DNA of 42,428 bases. Origin: Lentisphaeria bacterium (GTDB lineage Bacteria; Verrucomicrobiota; Lentisphaeria; Victivallales; UBA1829). Every line of letters begins with the position of its first letter. Position 1 is the stretch's first letter. Both the position numbers and the translations under genes were made by a program. The notes beneath the pieces are model-generated. The model was not told the DNA's origin and searched no databases. It saw only the letters and a program-made list of their open reading frames with translations. Shown one piece after another: positions 35,103 through 42,428 of this stretch. Location: positions 1 through 42,428 of the forward strand of contig JAFTJI010000223.1 of the NCBI GenBank assembly GCA_017456495.1, read 5' to 3'.

Positions 35103-35804
35103 ATGAAGCGTACTTTTTTTGCAATTTTCACATTGGCGGCAACGGCTGTTTTTGCTGCTGAACCCGCAGTGACTTATGACTTTGAAGGCACTACCGGACT
35201 TCCGGCAACAGCTCTCAAGGGAAAAGGAAAAATCGAATTCGTCGACGGCGTCAAAGGAAAAGCCATCAAGATGGCTGACAATACCCTGAATCTTCCCTGT
35301 CCGGAAGGTGTCACCGGAGAAGCCGGAAGTGTCGCACTCTGGATCAAGCCCCTCAACTGGGATCACTCCTCCAAAGAATTCGTCTCTTTCCTGTTCAATC
35401 AGAACAAATCTGTCACCGGACGGATGCACATTTATAAATACCGTGAACCCGATGGCCTGGGCATTACATTCTGGTACGGCAGCACAAAAAATGACAAGTT
35501 GAAGACTGTTACCGCTTACCGTAAAGCAAATTATAAAAAAGGGGAATGGTTTTTCTTTGTCATGACCTGGGACAAAAAGAGCAATCTGACAAGTCTTTAC
35601 TATAACGGCGTGCGCGTCACCGGCAGCAGACCCGGCAGAGCAGTCTTTTACAAAGAGTTCGGTGATTTCATCCTGAACGCCGTTCCTTTCAATCCCGGTA
35701 ACCGCGCCAATGCAACAGTTTATGACCTTGTACGCTTCTACAAAGAACCGCTGAGTGCTTCTGAAGTCGCCAAAATGTATAAGGCAGAAAAGCCTGCGAA
35801 ATAA
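35103..35804 (+). CDS. Secreted stand-alone LamG domain protein
   Basis: This 233-aa protein has a signal peptide (MKRTFFAIFTLAATAVFAAE) followed by one concanavalin-like LamG domain that closely mirrors the N-terminal domain of the two giant proteins: VTYDFEGTTGLPATALKG, SVALWIKPLNWDHSS, MHIYKYREPDGLGITFWYG and FGDFILNAVPFNPGNRA. It has nothing after the LamG fold, so it should bind glycans without cutting them or help retain them at the surface. I use the ATG at 35103, just after the pilin stop. Confidence 0.85.
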   Translation: MKRTFFAIFTLAATAVFAAEPAVTYDFEGTTGLPATALKGKGKIEFVDGVKGKAIKMADNTLNLPCPEGVTGEAGSVALWIKPLNWDHSSKEFVSFLFNQNKSVTGRMHIYKYREPDGLGITFWYGSTKNDKLKTVTAYRKANYKKGEWFFFVMTWDKKSNLTSLYYNGVRVTGSRPGRAVFYKEFGDFILNAVPFNPGNRANATVYDLVRFYKEPLSASEVAKMYKAEKPAK

Positions 35805-35821
35805 GAACGGAGTTTCAGCAG

Positions 35822-38800
35822 ATGAGAAAATTATTACTGCCTCTTCTTCTGGCAGGCGCGGGAACGCTTTTTGCCGCAAAACCTGTTGTGCAATATGATT
35901 TTAACGGGAAAACCGGACTGCCTGCAAAGGCTCTGAAAGGAAAAGCGGAGTTCGTGCAGGGGATCCGCGGTCAGGCTTTGAAACTGGCTGATTCCACCCT
36001 CACGATCCCGTGTCCGAAGAAAGTCACCCCGGCGGAAGGAACCGTTGCGTTCTGGATGAAACCGGTCAACTGGGACAGTACCAAAGATGAATTTCTCTTT
36101 TTCCTCCGCAGCGACAGCAAGCAGAAAAACGGACGGTTCATTCTTTACAAATACTCCGGAAAGACCGGGCTCGGAACGACATTCTATTTCGGAAACCCCA
36201 GTGGAAAACATGGTACAAGTTACTGCTATGCCGCCACCCGCCGCAAAGATGATATGAAGCAGGGCGAATGGATTTTTGTTGCCGCAACATGGAGCAGAAA
36301 AGCCAATCTCATTCGTGTTTACCTCAACGGAAAAGAAGTTTCCAGCTATGAATGCAAACCTCAGATGTTCGCCTGGAACTTCGGTGATTTTACCGTAAAT
36401 CCCCGTCCGTTCGGAAAGCCGAACCGTTCTTATGAAACAGCATTCGATCTTCTCCGGTTCTATTCAACTGCTCTTTCTGAAAAAGATCTGAAAAAGATTT
36501 ATGAAGAAGAATCCAAGCCTGTTCTGGAAATCCCCATCGAAGCCAGCAAACCCACATTTCTGACGGTTCCGGTCATGAAGACTGCGCCGAAGATCGACGG
36601 TAATTTTGTTGATTCCGAATGGCTTTCCGCTGCAAAAATGGGCGGCTTCATCGAACTCCGCAACCCAAGACTTCAAATCGATCCCGATACCGAAGCCTAC
36701 ATGGGAACCGATAAGAAAAATCTCTACTTCTGCTTTGTCGGAAAAATCCCCGGCGCAACCACTCTGAAAAACATTCAGACGAAGCGCGACAGCGATGTTT
36801 ATACCGATGATGCGTATGAAATCTATCTGAGACCGCCGCACATGACGATGGGATTCTATCAGGGGATCTTCAACTATGGCGGTGCGATCTTTGATACCTG
36901 CAACTCCCGCAAGGAGTGGAACGGAAAATGGACCATCAAGAACGGGATCTATGAAGGACACTGGATCTGTGAAATCGCTATTCCTCTTTCCGAACTGAAG
37001 TCACCGTTCCGGGAAAACGCTGTCTGGAAGTTCAATATCTGCCGCGACAGACAACTTGAACCGGATATCATCTTCTCCTCCATCTCTCCCTCAGGTATGC
37101 CTTACCGGGCATGGTTCGCAGATTTCCGTCTCAGCGAACAGGGCGCGTTCGGACGGCTCACGCTGAACTATGAACGGCTCTTTGAACGGAAACTGGACTT
37201 TGATCTTGAGATCATGAACCAGTCCGGCAAACAGAAAAATGTAACGATTGACATCCGTTTCATTGATCCGGACGGAAAGGAAACTGCTGCGAAAAAATTG
37301 AAAGCTGCTGTTCCGGGAAAAAAGGCTCATACCTTCAAAGTGTCCGATCCTCTTTCCGGATTCCGGGCAGGGATCATCCGGGTCAATGCAACAGCCGATA
37401 ACGGAGAACGGATCTTTGCCCAGGATATCCCGCTTGTCTTCAAAGATGAAGTCGCAACGGTCATGGAAACGGATCTTGCCAAAGGAAAACTCACCTTTGA
37501 AGTGGATCTGAAGAGCCATTACAAACTCGCCGGAACCAATCAGGTTCAAGTCACCATCAAGGCGAAAGACGGAAAATCTCTGACCGTTACCGCCAAGGGC
37601 CGCCCCGTGGCAAAAGGGGCGTTCGATTTGAACCAACTCCCCCCCGGCGACTGCACCGTAACATTCCGCTTCCTGAACAAAAACGGACAGGAACTTCTTT
37701 CTGTTGACCAGTATTACAATCACATCGGACAGCCCAAATGGCTGAAAGAAAAACCGGGGAAAAATGCCGGCGTGATCTATCCTTACACGCCCATCAAACG
37801 GAACGGAAATATCCTTTCTGTCATTGGAAGAGATCACTCGTTCGGCAAGACGCTTCTGCCGGAACAGATCACCTCTCAGGGAGTGAAACTCTTCGCAAAA
37901 GCTCCTGTGCTGAGAGGGAAAATCAACGGAAAGCCTGTTATTTTCAATAACTTCAAGTTCAAGACAGTGAAAGCTGCCGATGATGCTGTGACCATGGAGT
38001 TCACCGCTTCCGCAGGCGGTCTGGAACTCAAAGGAACCATGTACATGGAGTTCGACGGGTTCCTGTGGTACACCGTGAAAGCTGATAAAAAAGCGATCCG
38101 GCTGGATGAACTTTTCCTTGAAATGGAAATGCCTTCTTCCGTTGCGGAGTTCTATAACGGACACTTCTTTTCCCGGGAAAACTATGTCGGCAAGATCAAA
38201 ACACCGCTGTCGGTCCGCCAGATCCCGTCCCTCTGGGTCGGAAACATTGATGTCGGTTTGACATTCGTTGCAGAATCTTTTGAATACTGGAACAATGCCG
38301 ATACTCTGACCGCGAACCGTTATTTCAAGCGTGGAAACAATACGGTCTGGCAGATCCGTTTTATTGACAAGCCGGTAAATCTTGCGAAAAAAGGACTGGC
38401 GTTGGAGTTCGGGATCGAAGCGAACCCGGTGAAACCCATTCCGAAGGATTTCCGTTTCTGGCGCGTTCATGCCCATAACCCGGCAAACATCTGCCATCCG
38501 TCGCAGGTCTCAAGAGAGATCCGGAAATATCCCGGTTACAACGGCGGATTCACCCCGGAATTCAAATCTCTGGAAGCCTTCAAACAGGAGGTGAAACGGT
38601 TCCGGGACAAAGGCGTGGAGATGTCTCTTTACATCAACCCGACTCTGACCAGCCCCGATACGACAGAGTACAAGATTTTCCGTCAGCAGTGGCGGAACCC
38701 CTACAATGTCTATCCCCAGTGTCCGGCATCCACCCTTGCAGATCTGACCATCTGGCAGATCGACTATCTGATCCGGGAAGGCGGCTTGAAGGTCGTTTAT

Positions 38801-39601
38801 ATCGACAGTCTCGGAGCTGTGAATTGTGCCAATCCGCTTCACGGCTGCGGTTATATTGATGAGTCCGGAGCCCAGAAGCTCACCTTCCCGATCCGGGCAA
38901 CACGGGAATATGTGAAACGGCTTTATGCTTTGATCCATGCTCCCGGCACGAACCCGAAGACAAACTTCCTTTGGGGACACATGTCAGCCCGTACCAGCGC
39001 ACCGATCAATGCGTTCATGGACTTCCAGTGTTCCGGCGAAGAGCTGGAAACCGTGATCGCAGAAAATCAGAACTATCTGGAACTGTACGGTCTGGACGAG
39101 TTCCAGTGCTACTATCTGAACAGCTCCGGAGTCATGCCTATGCTGCTGCCCAACCTGGGGCGCGTCGGCTCCAAAGAAGCCCGCTGGATGCCCAAGTACA
39201 ACGATCAGCTTCTGTCTCTTGTGCTGCTTCACGATACCATGCTCTGGGTCTGCTGGTGCGACACCAACTACATCCTGAAACACTATAAGATCCTTGATGA
39301 TTTCGGGCTGAAAGATGAACGGATCCAGTTCCTTTCCTACCGGAAACAGAAAGCGGTCGTTTCACCGGATAAAGATATCTTTGTCAGTGTCTACAAGCTG
39401 AACAACAAGGCAATGGCTGTTGTTGTGAACAAGCAGAATACGGAACGCACGGTGAAAGTAAATATCGACTGGAAGAAACTTGGGATCAAGCCGGGTGCGG
39501 CATTGAAAGATATGCGTACCGGCAAAGCTCTGCCCAAAGGCGGCAGTGTAACGGTCAGGATCCCCGGTTATAACTTTGCATTGATTCAAATTGGAGAATA
39601 A
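35822..39601 (+). CDS. Secreted LamG / CBM9-like / glycosidase-like protein, paralogue 2
   Basis: The 1259-aa protein has the same architecture as the gene at 23194-26958: signal peptide (MRKLLLPLLLAGAGTLFAA), LamG (about 20-235), CBM9-like TAPKIDGNFVDSEW, then PYTPIKRNGNILSVIGR and a TIM-barrel-like part with VYIDSLGAVNCAN and DFQCSGEELET. The barrel region is very similar, the LamG and sandwich parts less so. It follows the LamG protein by 17 bp in the regulated operon. Two copies under different promoters suggest separate substrates or conditions. Catalytic residues are inferred only. Confidence 0.85.
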   Translation: MRKLLLPLLLAGAGTLFAAKPVVQYDFNGKTGLPAKALKGKAEFVQGIRGQALKLADSTLTIPCPKKVTPAEGTVAFWMKPVNWDSTKDEFLFFLRSDSKQKNGRFILYKYSGKTGLGTTFYFGNPSGKHGTSYCYAATRRKDDMKQGEWIFVAATWSRKANLIRVYLNGKEVSSYECKPQMFAWNFGDFTVNPRPFGKPNRSYETAFDLLRFYSTALSEKDLKKIYEEESKPVLEIPIEASKPTFLTVPVMKTAPKIDGNFVDSEWLSAAKMGGFIELRNPRLQIDPDTEAYMGTDKKNLYFCFVGKIPGATTLKNIQTKRDSDVYTDDAYEIYLRPPHMTMGFYQGIFNYGGAIFDTCNSRKEWNGKWTIKNGIYEGHWICEIAIPLSELKSPFRENAVWKFNICRDRQLEPDIIFSSISPSGMPYRAWFADFRLSEQGAFGRLTLNYERLFERKLDFDLEIMNQSGKQKNVTIDIRFIDPDGKETAAKKLKAAVPGKKAHTFKVSDPLSGFRAGIIRVNATADNGERIFAQDIPLVFKDEVATVMETDLAKGKLTFEVDLKSHYKLAGTNQVQVTIKAKDGKSLTVTAKGRPVAKGAFDLNQLPPGDCTVTFRFLNKNGQELLSVDQYYNHIGQPKWLKEKPGKNAGVIYPYTPIKRNGNILSVIGRDHSFGKTLLPEQITSQGVKLFAKAPVLRGKINGKPVIFNNFKFKTVKAADDAVTMEFTASAGGLELKGTMYMEFDGFLWYTVKADKKAIRLDELFLEMEMPSSVAEFYNGHFFSRENYVGKIKTPLSVRQIPSLWVGNIDVGLTFVAESFEYWNNADTLTANRYFKRGNNTVWQIRFIDKPVNLAKKGLALEFGIEANPVKPIPKDFRFWRVHAHNPANICHPSQVSREIRKYPGYNGGFTPEFKSLEAFKQEVKRFRDKGVEMSLYINPTLTSPDTTEYKIFRQQWRNPYNVYPQCPASTLADLTIWQIDYLIREGGLKVVYIDSLGAVNCANPLHGCGYIDESGAQKLTFPIRATREYVKRLYALIHAPGTNPKTNFLWGHMSARTSAPINAFMDFQCSGEELETVIAENQNYLELYGLDEFQCYYLNSSGVMPMLLPNLGRVGSKEARWMPKYNDQLLSLVLLHDTMLWVCWCDTNYILKHYKILDDFGLKDERIQFLSYRKQKAVVSPDKDIFVSVYKLNNKAMAVVVNKQNTERTVKVNIDWKKLGIKPGAALKDMRTGKALPKGGSVTVRIPGYNFALIQIGE

Positions 39602-39605
39602 CAGA

Positions 39606-40391
39606 ATGAGAGTAATGAGCTGCAATATCCGTTTTGCCTCGTCGGGGAACGATCGCGGTCCCCGTCAGTGGGTCAACCGGAAAGATCTCTGTATCAACAC
39701 GATCCTGAAACGGAATCCGGATATCATCTGTCTTCAGGAGTGTCATAACGACCAGTTGGCAGATTTTATTGCGGAGATCGGGGATCGTTACGATAACTAT
39801 TACGGCATTTCCTATCCCGGGAACTACTTTCCGGAGAATGTGATTTTCTACCGGAAAGGGAAATTCCGCAGTCTGGGAACAGGAGCATGGCACTTATCCG
39901 AAAAGCCCCATGTCTGCGGCACAAAAGGCTGGAACAGCGAGTGTGTCCGTTTTGTGAACTGGGTTCTTCTTGACGGACCTTTCGGGCGGGTGCGGGTGAT
40001 CAATACCCACTTTGACCATGCCTCCCAGCTTGCCCGGGAAAAGGCTGCGGAAATGATCAACGAAGATATGGAAGTCTGGGGCGCAGATTATCCCCAGATC
40101 CTGACCGGTGATTTGAATTGTGATCCTGCCAACAAAGCGATTCAGATCCTGGAAAGTGCCGGCTGGGTGGATTCCATGCCGGAAAAGGATCGTTTCACGC
40201 TTACCTGTCATGAGTTTCAGGGATACCGCGGAAGTTTCGACTTCGGGATCTGCGGACAGGGACGCATGGATTATGTATTCACCCACGGAAATTTGAAAGC
40301 ACGCGACGGAGAGATCATATATGATGCGGAAGGGGATATGTTCCCCAGCGATCATTATTTTGTTTTCGCCGATATAGATTACGTTTTCTAA
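39606..40391 (+). CDS. Endonuclease/exonuclease/phosphatase-family enzyme
   Basis: This 261-aa EEP-fold enzyme shows SCNIRF (about 5-10), ICLQEC (metal-binding E), INTHFDH, LTGDLNCDPAN (D and N), and PSDHYFVFADI (catalytic DH). Family members cut phosphodiesters in DNA, lipids or sugars. No signal peptide is seen. In this operon, phosphodiesterase action on a glycan or lipid fragment is likelier than DNA repair. The ATG at 39606 has GGAGAA upstream and follows the glycosidase stop by four bases. Confidence 0.88.
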   Translation: MRVMSCNIRFASSGNDRGPRQWVNRKDLCINTILKRNPDIICLQECHNDQLADFIAEIGDRYDNYYGISYPGNYFPENVIFYRKGKFRSLGTGAWHLSEKPHVCGTKGWNSECVRFVNWVLLDGPFGRVRVINTHFDHASQLAREKAAEMINEDMEVWGADYPQILTGDLNCDPANKAIQILESAGWVDSMPEKDRFTLTCHEFQGYRGSFDFGICGQGRMDYVFTHGNLKARDGEIIYDAEGDMFPSDHYFVFADIDYVF

Positions 40392-40421
40392 CCAAACAAA
40401 CTGCATAAAGGAGATAAAAGT

Positions 40422-42152
40422 ATGCGTTTCGGTTATTTCAAACATTGGCACCAGCCTGAATTCCCCTGTCAGGAATTTATGAAGGAACAGGGATTCGATG
40501 TCAAACAGATCGACTATTCACAGCCGAAGTATCTGGAAGATTTTGACGTTGCGATCGTGGAACAGAACGGTTTCAACGACTACATCGAAAACGATGAAGA
40601 GTACATTGCCGGCTGGGTCAAGCGCGGCGGTATCCTGCTTTTCATGCACCAGGATTATCAGCGTTGGGCACCCTATTTTCTGCCTAACGAAGTCGGCTAC
40701 ACCCAGCTGATCCACCGTCATATCCCCACAATCGGCGATGCAACCAAGAATGGTGATGAACCTTACTACATCTACATGATGCCGTGGATCGAAAAAGAAG
40801 GAAAGGGCCTCTTCAACGTTCCGGAAAAAATCACCCCGGACGAAATGATCGGCTGGAGAGTCTGCTCCAATACCTTCCGTATCATCAGACAGTACACGAC
40901 TCCCGCAGAAATGCTGAGAACTGCTGCTCAGTCCTGCTATCTTGCCAACCCCAACTGGGATATCCTCGGTTCCTACATGGATCCCGGTGTCCGCGACGGT
41001 GCCCTGATCCTCCGCGCCAAGTACGGCAAAGGTATGTTCTTCCTGAACCAGCTTCTTTTCCCTGAACAGAGACCCGCAGACGATGACCGCTGTCTGGCAT
41101 TCTGGAAGAAGTATCTGAAGAACCTCGAAGCTTACTTTGAACGCTTCAAGAAGGGCGAACCTGAACCCGTGATCGAAGAACCCAAAGGGCTGCCCATCAA
41201 GAAGAACTACAAACTCAATATCCACATGCACTCTCTTGACTGGTACGGCTGCGACTCCGCTCCCGGAACCATCAATGCAATGATGCGGTATATGAACTTC
41301 GATATCTGCGGTCTGGCTGTCAAAGATGTTGGCCCCTATGCTGGAAAACTCGACCCCGCAAAGTATTCCGATGATAAGGTCCTCTTCCTTGACGGACAGG
41401 AATATCACCCCTTCAACTGGCAGACCTGCACCGATCATATCGGTCACAACAACTACCACATGCTGCCCATCGGTATCGATCCCGATGCCTACACCCCGGA
41501 ATTCACCCGCAGTCTTTACGGCGACGATGAAGTGGATGCTTATGTCAAAAAAGCAATCAACTATGTCCATGAAAAACATGGTGCGGTCTGCGCAACCCAC
41601 CCCGTCAAAGTGGATTACTGGACCAAGTACGACTATGATGCAGTGGATGAAGAGCCTCTGATCCCCATGTCCGGAACGATCATTGAAAAGTTCTGGCTGG
41701 ACGGCGGACGGATCGCCCTGATGAACTCTGTTGACCTCTTCGGTTTCCGCCGTATTCTGGATAACCCTGCAGTCAACTTTGTTTATCTGAACGGCGAAAA
41801 GCCCTGCCGCGACAGTGTTGTGAAAGCGATCCGCAATCATCACACCATCGCAGCCGCATGGTTCAATGAAGCAGATGTCACCCTCAACGGTCATCTCCCT
41901 GGTGATGTCATCACCAAAGAAGAAGCTGAAAACGGCGTTGTCTCCATCTCCGCAGAGATTTCCACAGGTGTGATAAAAGAAGTCCGTGTCTACTCCGGCG
42001 CAGATGTGATCTTCAAAGCCACCCCCGGAACAAAGACCATCAACATGGAAGTTCCGCTGAAGGGCTTGAAGCTGGATAAATATATCCGTGTCGAAGCAGA
42101 AGGTGAAAAGAATCGCTACATCATGGCATCCACACCGTTCTTCTTTGAATAA
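40422..42152 (+). CDS. Putative ThuA-like / PHP-type metallohydrolase fusion
   Basis: The 576-aa protein has two parts. The first (about 1-230) resembles a ThuA-like or class I glutamine-amidotransferase-like fold (FDVAIVEQNGFND, GGILLFMHQD). The second (about 265-460) resembles CehA/McbA PHP metallohydrolases. It opens NIHMHSLDWYGCDSAPGTI and has DGQEYHPFN and AVCATHPVK, giving His/Asp/Glu metal ligands. A C-terminal beta domain follows (VSISAEISTGVIKEVRVY). No signal peptide is seen. GGAGATAAAAGT precedes the start. It is the last gene of the operon and may finish intracellular breakdown of the imported substrate. The reaction is unknown. Confidence 0.75.
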   Translation: MRFGYFKHWHQPEFPCQEFMKEQGFDVKQIDYSQPKYLEDFDVAIVEQNGFNDYIENDEEYIAGWVKRGGILLFMHQDYQRWAPYFLPNEVGYTQLIHRHIPTIGDATKNGDEPYYIYMMPWIEKEGKGLFNVPEKITPDEMIGWRVCSNTFRIIRQYTTPAEMLRTAAQSCYLANPNWDILGSYMDPGVRDGALILRAKYGKGMFFLNQLLFPEQRPADDDRCLAFWKKYLKNLEAYFERFKKGEPEPVIEEPKGLPIKKNYKLNIHMHSLDWYGCDSAPGTINAMMRYMNFDICGLAVKDVGPYAGKLDPAKYSDDKVLFLDGQEYHPFNWQTCTDHIGHNNYHMLPIGIDPDAYTPEFTRSLYGDDEVDAYVKKAINYVHEKHGAVCATHPVKVDYWTKYDYDAVDEEPLIPMSGTIIEKFWLDGGRIALMNSVDLFGFRRILDNPAVNFVYLNGEKPCRDSVVKAIRNHHTIAAAWFNEADVTLNGHLPGDVITKEEAENGVVSISAEISTGVIKEVRVYSGADVIFKATPGTKTINMEVPLKGLKLDKYIRVEAEGEKNRYIMASTPFFFE

Positions 42153-42172
42153 GCAGTTTTTTCTGTATCACG

Positions 42173-42208
42173 ACCGGGAAAGGGTTATCCTCTCCCGGTT
42201 TTTTTTGT
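42173..42208 (+). terminator. Intrinsic terminator of the GntR-led operon
   Basis: ACCGGGA (42173-42179) pairs with TCCCGGT (42193-42199), with AGG/CCT inside and a run of T residues after. Confidence 0.85.
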
Positions 42209-42329
42209 CCATTTCTTGCGGAAATTTCAAAAAAAGCAGATCATAATGAGGTAATTTCAAAAGTCCGGCAAAATTTGGCTGAAAAAGGATTGTTGATGAG
42301 CTGAAAATGGTAGGTTGAGCGTGGCTGCC

Positions 42330-42357
42330 ATCCTCCTTCGCTGAAGCTATGGAGGAT
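42330..42357. repeat. Nested palindrome, possible REP-like element
   Basis: ATCCTCC (42330-42336) and GGAGGAT (42351-42357) enclose TTC-GCT-GAA, giving a hairpin within a hairpin. It lies in non-coding DNA after the terminator. No second copy is visible in this window. Confidence 0.35.
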
Positions 42358-42428
42358 AAACCGAAAACGCCCCATTTTACAGATCGCAACAAGAATTTTC
42401 TGACATTTTTGAAGACTTTTGAAATTAC

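Noticed and set aside
42168-42392. A 74-codon leftward frame at the right end
   Set aside because: It overlaps the operon terminator, has no ribosome site or domain, and runs through the nested palindrome.

Overview
The window looks like chromosomal DNA of a Lentisphaerota bacterium (Victivallis-like, probably gut-associated). This is inferred from three things: a pseudopilin with an H-x9-DG motif, very large secreted LamG/CBM9-like/glycosidase proteins, and a sodium:solute symporter beside them. No rRNA is present to confirm the taxonomy.

The left third (1 to about 14 kb) is accessory DNA. A leftward cassette runs from a small excisionase-type HTH gene, through a 1064-aa SNF2-type helicase, to the truncated start of an ApeA-like (HEPN-associated) anti-phage gene coupled to the helicase by an ATGA overlap. 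Next comes a rightward six-gene operon (4.6-9.1 kb): two membrane proteins, a beta-sliding-clamp homologue with a coiled-coil tail, a small unknown protein, a Cas4/AddB-type PD-(D/E)XK nuclease and a DUF932 protein. It is bracketed by two about 115-bp structured sequences in inverted orientation (31 bp perfectly shared). A leftward pair follows: a primase-helicase of the phage/plasmid P4/D5 type and a Pif1-like helicase. Together these look like the replication and recombination core, plus a defence cargo, of a phage-like or plasmid-like integrated element. The element stops short of a tRNA-Phe gene at 14.1 kb. No integrase or second attachment site is visible, so its left end probably lies outside the window.

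From 14 to 23 kb lies a conserved leftward housekeeping cluster: rpsT, then nusA-infB-rbfA-nrnA-truB, an unknown 534-aa protein with a CGHDH metal-binding repeat, an FmdB-type zinc ribbon and rsmA. This couples transcription antitermination, translation initiation, ribosome maturation and rRNA/tRNA modification.

From 23 to 42 kb lies a nutrient-acquisition region. A large secreted LamG/CBM9-like/glycosidase protein and a PutP-type sodium symporter point left. Divergent from them are recQ, an RsuA-family pseudouridine synthase and a DUF4186 gene. Then comes a GntR-regulated operon: regulator, metallophosphoesterase, pseudopilin, stand-alone LamG protein, a second giant glycosidase paralogous to the first, an endonuclease/exonuclease/phosphatase-family enzyme, and a ThuA-like/PHP fusion. 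A hairpin terminator closes it. Several promoters here share a TTGAAA-like -35 and a TATATT -10 with 16-17 bp spacing.
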